DNA of 64,000 bases, from NCBI RefSeq assembly GCF_008035925.1, contig NZ_CP036264.1:2081409-2145408 (forward strand). The letters are read 5' to 3'. The stretch is from Stieleria maiorica. Lineage in GTDB: Bacteria; Planctomycetota; Planctomycetia; Pirellulales; Pirellulaceae. Shown here one piece after another: positions 1 to 8,980 of this stretch. The notes below the pieces were generated by a model. That model searched no databases. It was not told where the DNA came from and saw only the letters and a program-made list of their open reading frames with translations. How positions within the stretch are numbered: position 1 is the first letter of the stretch; the number at the start of each line of letters is the position of its first letter. Made by a program: the position numbers and the translations under genes.

Positions 1-801
1 GCCCGCATCACCGTTCAAGACCTGTTCCTCAGGTACAACCATCTGGCGGGAATGACCGGAACCGCCGCGACCAGCGCACGCGAGCTCCGGCGGATCTATC
101 GCACGCCCGTGTTGCGAGTCCCGACCAACCGTCCGCCCCAGCGAAAACGTCTGGCCGATCGGGTGTTCGGTTCCATGGACTCCAAATTCAAAGCGATCGT
201 GGACGAAGTCAAAACGATCCACGAGACCGGACGGCCGGTATTGATCGGAACCCGATCGATCGACAAAAGCGAAATCTTGTCGCGGATGCTTCAAGCGATC
301 GGCATCGAGCACCAGGTGCTCAATGCCAATAACGTCGCCATGGAAGCGGAAATTGTTGCCGACGCGGGACAGCATGGGCGGGTCACCGTCGCGACCAACA
401 TGGCCGGACGCGGTACCGACATCAAACTCAGCGACGAAATCGTCGACCTGGGCGGGATGCACGTGATCTGCACCGAATTACACGACGCCGCACGGATCGA
501 CCGCCAGTTGATCGGTCGCTGTGGACGCCAGGGCGACCCGGGGTCGTATCGCCAGTACCTGTCGCTGGACGACGACATCCTGAAAGGTGGCCTGGGACCG
601 GACAAGGCGGAAAAGCTAAAGGCCCGCGGCGAGCGACTGACCAGTTCGGTCGACTCCTACGCCAAACTTTTCCGCCGCGCCCAACGTAAAGTGGAAAAGA
701 AACACTTTCGCGACCGCATGGTGTTGCTGCATCACGAAAAGGAACGCAAGAAGATGCAGCGTGAAATCGGCCAGGATCCTTATCTAGACACCCCAGATTG
801 A
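1..801 (+). CDS. SecA-family preprotein translocase ATPase, C-terminal part (5' truncated by window edge)
   Basis: The reading frame is open from the first base, so the gene begins outside the window and only about 266 C-terminal residues are seen. SecA proteins are ATP-driven motors that push unfolded preproteins through SecYEG. The fragment holds the second helicase half: LAGMTGTA, VPTNRP, the VLIGTRSIDKSE segment, TNMAGRGTDIKL (motif V) and QLIGRCGRQGDPGS (motif VI), then a helical-scaffold-like stretch. It ends at QDPYLDTPD without the basic linker and CxC...CH zinc finger at the end of housekeeping SecA. That suggests a shorter accessory SecA paralogue, which is inference because the N-terminal half is missing. 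Confidence 0.85.
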   Translation, partial: ARITVQDLFLRYNHLAGMTGTAATSARELRRIYRTPVLRVPTNRPPQRKRLADRVFGSMDSKFKAIVDEVKTIHETGRPVLIGTRSIDKSEILSRMLQAIGIEHQVLNANNVAMEAEIVADAGQHGRVTVATNMAGRGTDIKLSDEIVDLGGMHVICTELHDAARIDRQLIGRCGRQGDPGSYRQYLSLDDDILKGGLGPDKAEKLKARGERLTSSVDSYAKLFRRAQRKVEKKHFRDRMVLLHHEKERKKMQREIGQDPYLDTPD

Positions 802-1168
802 CGCATCGGGGTGATCTTTTTGTCGGCTTTGACTCAAGTCTGGCATTTCCTGTGCCGAGGCGGGTTTCAATTCGAAAAAAAGCCAAAAACCGGGCTCGGC
901 CGAGCTTGACAGGGCACTCGAAAACAGCGTATCCCCGGCTCCGAGTCCATTAGCTCCCGGCACTTCCGCCCACTTCGGTCGGTCAAGGGTCGGGCCCGGA
1001 TCATGGCGGCCAGACGCGGTCCGTCGTCGTTCGGGACTCGCGATGGGTCGGTCCGCATTGGTTGGACAGACGTGCCGTGGGGCTAAAAGCGACAATGGGT
1101 TTTCGTGAACGTAGGCGGAAACTCCATGTGTATCCAACGAAGTCTCACCGCGAAGAAGGAGTGTCGCG
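802..1168. other. intergenic region upstream of the secretin-family gene
   Basis: No coding frame here resembles a known protein. A short palindrome CTCGGCCGAG lies near 895-904. No convincing -35/-10 pair or terminator was identified. The promoter of the following gene presumably lies here. Confidence 0.4.
1155..1161 (+). promoter_or_regulatory. Shine-Dalgarno GAAGGAG that fixes a TTG start
   Basis: GAAGGAG ends 7 nt before the TTG at 1169. The TTG start gives a clean signal peptide, so it is preferred over internal starts. Confidence 0.75.
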
Positions 1169-4100
1169 TTGAAACGCCACGAAAAACTTTTCGGCCTCAA
1201 TCGCAATCGATGGGGCGGCGCCGTAATGGCGTGGCTTGTGGGGGCGTCCAGCGTCTCTGCCCAGCTACCGATGCCAGGCATGAGCCTGCCATCCAACGAC
1301 AAATCGGGTGCGGCAACCGCTGCCGCTCCTTCCTACGCACAAGGTAACACCGCGGCCCTGCCGGCCGGTTACAAGGTGCCTCAGGCGACCGCGGGACGCA
1401 CTGCCGCGAGCGCGAAACAGCTTGTCCAACAAGCTCGCGCGGCGATGGCCGGCGGTCAATTCGAAACGGCCGTCAACGCCTTCCGCCAAGCTTCGGCCGC
1501 CCCAAAAACCGACCCGAATGTCAGCGCCGATCTGGCACGGCTGCGAGTCGATTTGCAGATCGCCGGCATCGATGCCGATCTGCTGAACGTTCCGGCGGCC
1601 GCGCCGACACCGATGGCATTCGGGAACCCCGCGGCGCCTTTGGCCGGCATGCCGACGGCCACGATGCCGGCGCCGCAAGCATCCGACGCGTCGGCCGCCA
1701 AACGCGAAGCGTTGCGGTTGATCGCCGTCGGTCGAGCGACGCTGGATCAGGGCGACACCGCCACCGCGCTGCGACTGGCTCGCCAAGCTCAATCGCTTAA
1801 TGTCCCCGAGTCGGCGTTCGCCCAAGGTGAACCCCGCGTCTGGCAATTCGTCCTGGATGCCGAATCGGCCGCCAAGCGAGCCGGCACGCTGGATTCGCAA
1901 ATCGCCTTGGCAGGCGGACAACAGGAACTCGGTAGCGACGAAGCCGGATTCATCCAACAGATGCTGTTCAACGCCGGACCCGATGCCGGGCCGAATCAGA
2001 TGGGCGGCGGCGCCGTCGCCCAAGTCCAAGCACTCGGCGCACCGATCCCACCGCTGCCGCAAGGCCAGCCGGGAGAACCCGGTGCCGATCCGAACCAGCT
2101 TTACGAAGCCGGATTGCAAGCGCTTCAAGCCGGCGATCAAGAAACCGCCCGCAAACGCTTCGTCGAAGCGTGGAAATACGAAGATCAACTGGACTTGGCA
2201 ACCCGCAGCGGGCTCAAGGACAAGCTGACGTTGCTGCAACCGGCACGGCTGCCGCGAACCCAAGCCGATCCCCAGCTTTCGGCGATCGATCAAGCCGACG
2301 CCGAAACTCGCGAAATGACTCAGCGGCTGTATCGAGAGATCACCGCGGAAATCGCCAGTGCTGCAGAGATCCGAGAGTCGGCGCCGCTGGACGCGCTGGA
2401 CAGCCTGAACCGATTGCGACGCCGTGTCGACGGCTCCAACGTCGATGAGACCAGTAAACGCACACTGGCCCGATTGGTCGACCGTGAATTGGAAAAGCAA
2501 AAGCAATACGTCGAAGCCAATCGCGCGTCGATCGAATTGGAACTGCAGAACGATGCGGTCCGCACCGAGATGGCCACCGATGCCGCTCGCGAAGCCCAGA
2601 TCGATGAAGAGATTTCCGAACTGGTCAACACGTTCAACGACTTGATCCGCGAACGTCGATTTTCCGAAGCCGAGGTCGTTGCCAAACAGGTCGGCGAACT
2701 GAAACCGGGATCGACGATCGCAACGACCATGTTCCACAAAAGCCGATTTGCAACCCGCGACCAAATCATGCGGGATATCCAAGCCGGCAAAGAAGAACTG
2801 GTTTACGAAGGCTTGGAAGACGTCGAACGCTCCGCTTCGATCAGCGACGGATTGGATCCCAATCAGCCGATGACGTTCGGACGTGATCCGCAATCCTGGC
2901 ACGAATTGACCCTGCGTCGCTCTCGTGACACCGGTTCGCTGTACGGCACCGTTCAAGAGCAAAAGCTGAAACAACAGCTCAGCACCCCGGTCAACGTCCA
3001 GTACCGTAATCGTCCGCTGGTCGAGGTCATCGAAGACCTGAAGACGATCACCGGAATGCCGATCGTGATGAACCAACGGGCGATGGAAGCCGTTCGCGTT
3101 CAGATCGATACGCCGGTCACGCTGGAACTGCAAAACCAGATCGAACTCAAGAGCGCATTGAACTTGATTCTCGAGCCGCTGGACTTGGGTTACGAGATAA
3201 AGAACGAGGTGCTGCAAATCACCAGTGCCGAAGCCAAGCGAGCCAACGTGATCACGCGGGTCTACAAGGTCGCCGACTTGGTGACCCCGATCCCGAACTT
3301 CACGTCCAGCTACGAAGACGGTTTGGCAGGGGCACTGCGTGCCGCCTACCAAATGACCAACCCGCGGATGGACGTGCAAATGATGCCCGTTCGGATGACC
3401 GACCTTGCCTCGCGCCAGGCCAACGCCCTGCAGCCGAGCAAGATGTCGCCGAACATGTTGGGCCAGTACGCCCCCGGCGGCGCCCAAGGCGGTTTTGGTC
3501 CCCAGAACCCGCCCAACGGCAGCGGTGGTGGCGGTTCATTCGCCGACTTTGATTCGCTGATGAACCTGATCGAAACGACCGTCGTTCCGGACACCTGGGA
3601 AGCGCTTGGTGGTAACAGCACCATGGCTCCGTATCCCCAGAACCTCAGTCTGATCATCAGCACGACCAGCGATGTTCACGACCAGATCGTCGATCTGATC
3701 GAGTCGCTGCGTTCGCTGCAAAACCTGCAGATCACGATCGAAGTTCGATTCATCACGTTGTCCGACACGTTCTTCGAACAGATCGGTGTCGACTTCAACG
3801 TGCAGTTTGATGACAACGTCACGACGCTGCCCGATGACGACAGCGGACCGAGTGTGACCGTCGGGTGGAACGGACTGACCAATTTGCCGACCGCCGACCT
3901 GGACATTCAATTCAACAACGGATCCTTCGGTGTCGTCCCGGCCTTCGGTGCCCCCGACCCCGGAGCCCTGTCCTCGATCGGTTTCGCCATCCTCAGCGAC
4001 ATCGAAGCGTTCTTCTTCCTGCAAGCCGCACAGGGCGATGACCGGACGAACGTGATGCAGGCTCCCAAGGTGACGCTGTTCGACGGCCAGATCGCAACGA

Positions 4101-4702
4101 TCTCTGACCAAAGCCAGCGGCCCTTCGTGACCAGTATCACGCCCGTTGTCGGTGACTTCGCGGTCGCCCAACAGCCCGTGATCGTGGTCCTGAACGAAGG
4201 CACCCAGTTGAACGTGCAAGGGATCGTCAGCGACGACAAACGGTTCGTGCGTCTGACCCTGGTGCCCTTCTTCAGCCAAATCGGTGACGTCGACACCTTC
4301 ACCTTCGAAGGTTCACGAACCACCCGAAGCAGCAGCCGGGCTGAAGAGGACACCAACGGTGACGGCGTGGTCAACGATGACGACGCGGTTGATACCGAAG
4401 AGGAAGAAGACATCATCTCCGGTTCGACCGTCCAATTGCCGACCTTTGCGTTCACGCAGGTCAGCACCACGGTCAGCGTGCCCGATGGTGGAACGATTCT
4501 GCTCGGTGGGATCAAACGACTCAGCGAAGGACGCTCCGAACGCGGTGTCCCGATGCTCAGCAAGATCCCCTACATCAGCCGACTGTTCCGAAACGTCGCC
4601 GTCGGCCGCGATGCATCGAGCCTGATGTTGATGGTCACCCCACGGATCATCATCCAAGAAGAAGAAGAGTTCGCCCAAACCGGGTTCGATCCGAACCGGT
4701 AA
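1169..4702 (+). CDS. secretin-family (type II/III secretion, GspD-like) outer-membrane protein with long N-terminal repeat region
   Basis: A protein of 1177 residues starting at TTG with a good Shine-Dalgarno. Residues 1-31 form a signal peptide (hydrophobic core ending ASSVSA). Residues about 70-600 are alanine-rich and helical, with TPR-like segments. Around 605-690 lies an STN/secretin-N-like module ([19 protein letters not shown]). A Gly/Pro-rich linker sits near 767-790. The C-terminal third is the secretin beta-barrel domain, ending in the signature [14 protein letters not shown] ... [17 protein letters not shown] ... [11 protein letters not shown] dockerin/EF-hand-like loop [15 protein letters not shown] is inserted near 1061-1075. 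Secretins form gated outer-membrane pores for type II secretion or type IV pili. No other secretion genes are adjacent, so the system served is unknown. A strong terminator follows, so the gene is probably transcribed alone. Confidence 0.88.
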   Translation: MKRHEKLFGLNRNRWGGAVMAWLVGASSVSAQLPMPGMSLPSNDKSGAATAAAPSYAQGNTAALPAGYKVPQATAGRTAASAKQLVQQARAAMAGGQFETAVNAFRQASAAPKTDPNVSADLARLRVDLQIAGIDADLLNVPAAAPTPMAFGNPAAPLAGMPTATMPAPQASDASAAKREALRLIAVGRATLDQGDTATALRLARQAQSLNVPESAFAQGEPRVWQFVLDAESAAKRAGTLDSQIALAGGQQELGSDEAGFIQQMLFNAGPDAGPNQMGGGAVAQVQALGAPIPPLPQGQPGEPGADPNQLYEAGLQALQAGDQETARKRFVEAWKYEDQLDLATRSGLKDKLTLLQPARLPRTQADPQLSAIDQADAETREMTQRLYREITAEIASAAEIRESAPLDALDSLNRLRRRVDGSNVDETSKRTLARLVDRELEKQKQYVEANRASIELELQNDAVRTEMATDAAREAQIDEEISELVNTFNDLIRERRFSEAEVVAKQVGELKPGSTIATTMFHKSRFATRDQIMRDIQAGKEELVYEGLEDVERSASISDGLDPNQPMTFGRDPQSWHELTLRRSRDTGSLYGTVQEQKLKQQLSTPVNVQYRNRPLVEVIEDLKTITGMPIVMNQRAMEAVRVQIDTPVTLELQNQIELKSALNLILEPLDLGYEIKNEVLQITSAEAKRANVITRVYKVADLVTPIPNFTSSYEDGLAGALRAAYQMTNPRMDVQMMPVRMTDLASRQANALQPSKMSPNMLGQYAPGGAQGGFGPQNPPNGSGGGGSFADFDSLMNLIETTVVPDTWEALGGNSTMAPYPQNLSLIISTTSDVHDQIVDLIESLRSLQNLQITIEVRFITLSDTFFEQIGVDFNVQFDDNVTTLPDDDSGPSVTVGWNGLTNLPTADLDIQFNNGSFGVVPAFGAPDPGALSSIGFAILSDIEAFFFLQAAQGDDRTNVMQAPKVTLFDGQIATISDQSQRPFVTSITPVVGDFAVAQQPVIVVLNEGTQLNVQGIVSDDKRFVRLTLVPFFSQIGDVDTFTFEGSRTTRSSSRAEEDTNGDGVVNDDDAVDTEEEEDIISGSTVQLPTFAFTQVSTTVSVPDGGTILLGGIKRLSEGRSERGVPMLSKIPYISRLFRNVAVGRDASSLMLMVTPRIIIQEEEEFAQTGFDPNR

Positions 4703-4733
4703 CGGTTCTCGATCGAGAGAATTGAATTGCGAA

Positions 4734-4768
4734 AGCGGCGTGGCCTGGGTGGTCACGCCGCTTTTTTT
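4734..4768 (+). terminator. rho-independent terminator after the secretin gene
   Basis: A perfect 9-bp stem (AGCGGCGTG at 4734-4742 with CACGCCGCT at 4754-4762) and 11-nt loop run into seven T residues at 4762-4768, about 30 bp after the stop codon. Confidence 0.92.
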
Positions 4769-4774
4769 GTTTCA

Positions 4775-4837
4775 AGTTGGGAGTTGGGAGTTGGGAGTTG
4801 GGAGTTGGGAGTTGGGAGTTGGGAGTTGGGAGTTGGG
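4775..4837. repeat. 7-bp microsatellite (AGTTGGG)9
   Basis: Nine perfect tandem copies of AGTTGGG directly after the terminator. The unit length would be frameshifting in a gene, but this is intergenic. Confidence 0.97.
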
Positions 4838-4973
4838 AGTGCGGTGGCGACTGGGCGGGTGGTGGAGAGAGGACGAATGGGACCGATGTGACTGAGAGGA
4901 CGCCAGCGTCCCCGATCACCCTCGGTCCCATGTGTCCTCTATGTCCCATTGGTCCTATTTTCCCCAGCATCCG

Positions 4974-5065
4974 CCCTCGGAGGCTCCGCCTCCGGTTGCC
5001 CGCGGCGTGTGGCGGGAGCCACACCTGCAGTGCGATCCAAGGCGGAGCCTTGGAACGAGGGCAAT
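4974..5065. repeat. REP-like palindromic element (GGAGGCTCCGCCTCC / CCAAGGCGGAGCCTTGG modules)
   Basis: Three palindromic modules in a row: GGAGGCTCCGCCTCC, GTGTGGCGGGAGCCACAC and CCAAGGCGGAGCCTTGG followed by AACGAGG. The same modules recur at 19765-19850, 20089-20185 and as a tandem array at 53881-54580. This one occupies the gap upstream of the dehydratase gene. Confidence 0.85.
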
Positions 5066-5190
5066 CGAGGGTCGTGATACAGGGCAGCCCCCCGCCGCCG
5101 ACACGCATCCAGCCCGATCAGCAAGCTTGTTATATTGCGGGCCGCCGTTTCAACGTTTTCTTTCACCTCTGATTCCCTGCATCCGACACC

Positions 5191-7146
5191 GTGCCCTCTT
5201 TTTTCGACACTCCGCCCGATCCTGATTCGCTTGTCACCCACGCCGCTGGGCCCTCCGGAACACTGCCGCTGACCGACGAGATTCTGCGGACATGGTCCTC
5301 GGGTGACCTGTTCGGGTTGACGCAAAGCGTCGGCATGGGATTTGACCCTCGCCGCGTGTTGGGCGACCAATACTTGATCCTCAGCACGCAAGGCGGACTG
5401 CGAGAGAACGACGGGACGCCGTTGGCGCTGGGGTACCACACCGGACACTGGGAAATCGGCTTGTTGGTGCGTGCCGCCGCCGAGCAACTGACCGCGCGGG
5501 GCGCCGTCCCCTTTTCGGCCTATTGCAGCGACCCCTGTGACGGTCGCAGCCAGGGGACGCGTGGGATGTTCGATTCGTTGCCGTACCGCAACGACGCGGC
5601 GATCGTGTTTCGACGACTGATCCGTTCGCTGCCGCAACGCAAAGCGGTGATCGGGATCGCGACCTGTGACAAGGGGCTGCCGGCGATGATGATGGCCTTG
5701 GCCGGCGCCCGGGCGTTGCCCAGCGTGCTGGTCCCCGGCGGTGTGACCCTGCCGGCGACCGTGGGGGAAGACGCGGGCAAGGTCCAATCGATCGGCGCGC
5801 GTTATTCCAAAGGGGAAATCTCGTTGGAACAGGCGTCGCTGGAAGGCTGCCGTGCGTGCGGCACACCCGGCGGGGGCTGTCAATTCCTGGGAACTGCGGC
5901 GACCAGCCAAGTCGTTGCCGAAGCGCTGGGGATGACCGTTCCCCACGCCGCCCTTGGCCCCAGCGGTGGTCCTATTTGGACCCAAATGGCGCGTGATTCA
6001 GCCGACGTAGCGATGGAGTTGGTCGCCGCCGGAGCCACGCTGGGCGAGATCTTGACTGACGATGCGCTCTACAACGCGATGTTGATTCACGCGGCCGTCG
6101 GCGGCAGCACCAATCTGCTGCTGCACATCCCTGCCATCGCTGCCGCGGCGGGGCTGACGCGACCCGACGCGGAAACGTTCCGCCGAATCAATCGCTCCGT
6201 TCCCCGCTTTGTCGACTGCTTGCCCAACGGCCCGATGGGGCACCCGACGATTCGATTTTTCTTGGCCGGTGGCGTGCCCGAAGTCGCCTGGCACTTGCGC
6301 GAATTGGGGTTGCTGAAATCGTCTGCGCGGACCGTTGCCGGAATGACCTGGGACGAAATCCTGGATCAATGGCGAACCAGCGATCGCAGGGCGTTCTGTC
6401 GCGACCGGCTTGCCCAGTCCGACGGGGTGGACCCGGATGACGTGATCGTGCCGCCCGAAAAGGCGGCCGCCAAAGGGCTGACCCCCACCGTCAGCTTCCC
6501 CGTCGGCAACCTCTGTCCGGAAGGCTCGGTGATCAAAGCGACTTCCATCGACCCCAGCGTGATCGATGACGACGGCGTCTATCGCAAACGTGGTCCCGCG
6601 CGGGTCTTCACCAGCGAGCGGGATGCGATCGCGGCGGTCAAGGGCCAACGGGGCCAGCCGATCGTCGCCGGTGACATCATGGTGCTGATCGGACGCGGTC
6701 CGCTCGGTTGCGGGATGGAAGAAACCTATCAAATCACGTCCGCACTGAAATACCTGTCGTTCGGCAAAGACGTCGCCTTGGTCACCGACGCCCGATTCTC
6801 GGGCGTCAGCACGGGCGCGTGCGTCGGCCACGTGGGGCCCGAAGCGCTCGCCGGCGGTCCGATCGCCAAGGTTCGCGATGGTGATGTGATCGAAATCGAA
6901 ATCGACCGAAACACACTGGATGGTCGCGTCGAGCTGATCGAATCGGCCGACGGGATGCCCGCCGCGGTGCTTCTGGACGAACGCTCGCCGCATCCCGAGC
7001 TGGCGGTGGAATCGGACATGCCCGACGACACCCGACTGTGGGCGGCGCTGCAACAGGTCGGCGGTGGAGCGTGGGGCGGTTGCGTCTATGACGTCGACGA
7101 GATCATCGAGACGCTCAATGCGGGTATAAAGGCTCGGGGACGTTAA
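5191..7146 (+). CDS. IlvD/Edd-family dehydratase, YjhG/YagF type (probable D-xylonate/sugar-acid dehydratase)
   Basis: A protein of 651 residues with a GTG start; no strong Shine-Dalgarno is seen. It matches the YjhG/YagF branch of the IlvD/Edd Fe-S dehydratases along its whole length: [14 protein letters not shown] near the N-terminus, [11 protein letters not shown] (Cys about 114), [12 protein letters not shown] (Cys about 157) and [15 protein letters not shown] (about 219-230). Further conserved blocks are [30 protein letters not shown] and [25 protein letters not shown]. The three cysteine sites are those that hold the catalytic Fe-S cluster. Family members dehydrate D-xylonate or related aldonates to 2-keto-3-deoxy acids. 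Absence of the ilv genes and the YjhG-specific N-terminus argue against branched-chain amino acid synthesis. The exact substrate is inferred. Confidence 0.9.
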   Translation: MPSFFDTPPDPDSLVTHAAGPSGTLPLTDEILRTWSSGDLFGLTQSVGMGFDPRRVLGDQYLILSTQGGLRENDGTPLALGYHTGHWEIGLLVRAAAEQLTARGAVPFSAYCSDPCDGRSQGTRGMFDSLPYRNDAAIVFRRLIRSLPQRKAVIGIATCDKGLPAMMMALAGARALPSVLVPGGVTLPATVGEDAGKVQSIGARYSKGEISLEQASLEGCRACGTPGGGCQFLGTAATSQVVAEALGMTVPHAALGPSGGPIWTQMARDSADVAMELVAAGATLGEILTDDALYNAMLIHAAVGGSTNLLLHIPAIAAAAGLTRPDAETFRRINRSVPRFVDCLPNGPMGHPTIRFFLAGGVPEVAWHLRELGLLKSSARTVAGMTWDEILDQWRTSDRRAFCRDRLAQSDGVDPDDVIVPPEKAAAKGLTPTVSFPVGNLCPEGSVIKATSIDPSVIDDDGVYRKRGPARVFTSERDAIAAVKGQRGQPIVAGDIMVLIGRGPLGCGMEETYQITSALKYLSFGKDVALVTDARFSGVSTGACVGHVGPEALAGGPIAKVRDGDVIEIEIDRNTLDGRVELIESADGMPAAVLLDERSPHPELAVESDMPDDTRLWAALQQVGGGAWGGCVYDVDEIIETLNAGIKARGR

Positions 7147-7403
7147 AAAAAGACATTGGCATTAAGTTAAGAATTAACCCTCCCTGGTAGAGGTCGTGCG
7201 GTTTTTGGAAAACACCCTCCTTGGCAGGAGGGTCGAGCGCAGCGAGGGGAGGTCGAACGGTGAATCGCCGGGCAAGCGTTCGTCCGCCGATCGCGTCAAA
7301 TGTGGATCACCCCTCCCCGCGTCGTCGCTCACTCCTCCGCGACTCTCCCAGAGAGCATTGGTGTCTACACAAGCCGGCTCCCAATCTAGGACATGGCTCC
7401 CCT

Positions 7404-7476
7404 CTCTCCCTAAAACAGATCGCGCAATCGACTTTGATCGCCCAGTGATGATGACCGCGATCTGTTTTGGGGAGAG
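7404..7476. repeat. 21-bp inverted repeat with 31-nt spacer
   Basis: The arm at 7404-7424 (CTCTCCCTAAAACAGATCGCG) is, with one mismatch, the reverse complement of 7456-7476. It is flanked by C-rich and G-rich runs that extend the symmetry. No T-run follows, so this is probably a repeat element rather than a terminator. Confidence 0.85.
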
Positions 7477-7560
7477 GGGGTGGGGGTGAGCTGGCGAAAA
7501 TCAATGGAACTTGGAACGTTGGGCAGGTTCGGGGACGTTCAGCGATTCTGCTGGATCCCT

Positions 7561-7663
7561 CGATTGCAAATTGCAAACTGTTCATTGCAAAATTCAAATT
7601 TGCCGGGAATCGTCGCTCAAATCATTTCGCAATTTGCATTGTTCATTTTGCAATTTTCAATCG
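7561..7663. repeat. AT-rich imperfect palindrome, arms about 34 bp
   Basis: CGATTGCAAATTGCAAACTG at 7561 pairs imperfectly with the reverse complement of the segment ending CAATTTTCAATCG at 7663. It stands out as A/T-rich in an otherwise GC-rich region. Confidence 0.7.
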
Positions 7664-7894
7664 TTGCCGGTTCACCAGTTTTCGACGCCACGTACTTTTC
7701 ATCAGGCCAGGTTGGGGGTGAGGGGCCGAACCTCCGACCAGTTTCCGAGCCGCTGGCCCCCTCATCCCCAGCCCTTCTCTGTGCGCAAAGCCGGGGGAGA
7801 AGGGAGCCATTGTAGGTTGTGTAGACACCAATGCCGGAAGGGAAGGCGACTTGCTGGATTGAAGGTTCCACCTCTCAACTTGCTGCCGACGGGC

Positions 7895-7934
7895 AAAAAA
7901 AAAGGCACCCGGCTTTGCCCCAAAGCCGGATGCC
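7895..7934 (-). terminator. rho-independent terminator for the minus-strand gene ending at 7961
   Basis: On the minus strand, GGCATCCGGCTTT pairs with AAAGCCGGGTGCC around a short loop, with one G-T type mismatch. It is followed by nine T residues (plus-strand A-run 7895-7903) and lies 27 bp after the stop codon. Confidence 0.9.
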
Positions 7935-7960
7935 CTTGTTTGCTTGCTCGAATCAGCCGT

Positions 7961-8428
7961 CTAGGCGTCTGCCTCGGCTTCGTCACACTCATCTTGTTCA
8001 GCGTCGATCGCGTCGGCCTCGTCGTCGATGTCTCCCAGGCCCAGCTGATCGATTTGCTGTTCGGTCAGCCGAAAGTAGCCGAGGTCGCGGACCACTTCCA
8101 GGACCTCGCTGCAGGTCGGAAACATGCGACCGCTCTTGCGTTTGTAGTCATCCATCGCACGCATGAATTCGATCTCGGGATCCGAATAATCTCGTTCGCA
8201 GGTGGTCGGATCGATGTGTCGGCGACGTTGTTTTTTGCGTCGCGGGTTTTTCATCACGCCGACATCCAATGCACCGGGATCGCCGCCGCGGCGTTCGGCG
8301 CCTGGGCGTCGGCGATCGAGCGTGACGATCTGCTCGTTGGCATCGCCCGCGGTGTCGTTTGAATTGCTTTTCGAAGATGCGTTGCGGCTTTCAGTGCTTC
8401 GAGACGTGTCGGCTTTCGAAGAAGGCAT
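7961..8428 (-). CDS. conserved hypothetical protein with acidic C-terminal tail
   Basis: A protein of 155 residues. The start at 8428 ([12 protein letters not shown]) is chosen because AAGGA lies about 8 nt upstream; a longer frame from 8491 has no such site. The first half is low-complexity, rich in Ser, Arg and Lys ([11 protein letters not shown] near the middle). The conserved-looking core reads [20 protein letters not shown], then [18 protein letters not shown]. The tail is strongly acidic ([18 protein letters not shown]). The core resembles a short domain I associate with planctomycete proteins of unknown function. No catalytic motif, membrane segment or signal peptide is visible. It is followed by its own terminator and separated by 250 bp from the upstream operon. 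Confidence 0.7.
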   Translation of the reverse strand: MPSSKADTSRSTESRNASSKSNSNDTAGDANEQIVTLDRRRPGAERRGGDPGALDVGVMKNPRRKKQRRRHIDPTTCERDYSDPEIEFMRAMDDYKRKSGRMFPTCSEVLEVVRDLGYFRLTEQQIDQLGLGDIDDEADAIDAEQDECDEAEADA

Positions 8429-8680
8429 GCGTTGAATTCCTTGGGAAACAGTCGAACCATCTGGCCCCGTGCGATGCGTTGCGACCGCCACGGCCGGCGA
8501 GCAAAGTCGCGGCTGATGTGACGGTTAGCTTGACGATGGTTCTCGCTGGAAGTGTGCTGAACGCTGGGCCAGAAAAACCTAGCACGCCGATTAGGCAAAG
8601 GCGCCGGTTTAGGGAGCAAGAACGGGCAAGAGAAACTGTGCGGGCTCGCGAATCTGGCCGGTCGTGCCGGTCGTGCCGGT

Positions 8681-8980
8681 TCAGACCCCGAGCCGCTCGG
8701 TCGCCTGGTCCGCCGAGACGCCGTGAACCTCGACTGATTTCACCCGCGAGGTCTGGCCGGAGACGATCGCGACGCTGCTTCTGCTGATCGAAAGTTGTTT
8801 TGCGATCGCTTTGACCACTGCCTGATTCGCTTTCCCATTTTCGGGGGCTTCGGTGACGGCGACCTTCAACGCACCGTCGTGGGTGCCGCCCACGGTGGCC
8901 TGTTTGGCTTTCGGCGTCACCCGGACGCGAAACCGAATCGTCTGCGCGTCGACTTGTTTGCAGTCCCAACGCTCGTTCAA
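8681..8980 (-). CDS. DUF167 / YggU-family small protein
   Basis: A protein of 99 residues with the family features RFRVRVTPKAKQ, DGALKVAVTEAPENGKANQAVVKAIAKQLSISRSSVAIVSGQTSR (read in pieces) and a short C-terminal helix. DUF167 proteins are small alpha/beta folds of unknown function found across bacteria. The TTG start (8978-8980) overlaps the TGA of the upstream transglutaminase gene as TTGA, so it is probably translated by coupling. It is the last gene of the MoxR-DUF58-transglutaminase operon. Confidence 0.88.
   Translation of the reverse strand: MNERWDCKQVDAQTIRFRVRVTPKAKQATVGGTHDGALKVAVTEAPENGKANQAVVKAIAKQLSISRSSVAIVSGQTSRVKSVEVHGVSADQATERLGV

Larger units (their letters stand above)
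7147..7960. other. 814-bp non-coding gap rich in inverted repeats
   Basis: No protein-like frame was found. The stretch holds a G-rich/C-rich repeat zone, an exact-sized 21-bp inverted repeat (7404-7476), an AT-rich imperfect palindrome (7561-7663) and the terminator of the converging gene (7895-7934). It separates two convergent genes. Confidence 0.7.

Noticed and set aside
1265..3487. 740-codon minus-strand open frame
   Set aside because: It is antisense to the well-supported secretin-family gene; its translation is Arg/Gly/His-rich with no domain. GC-rich third positions keep the antisense frame open.
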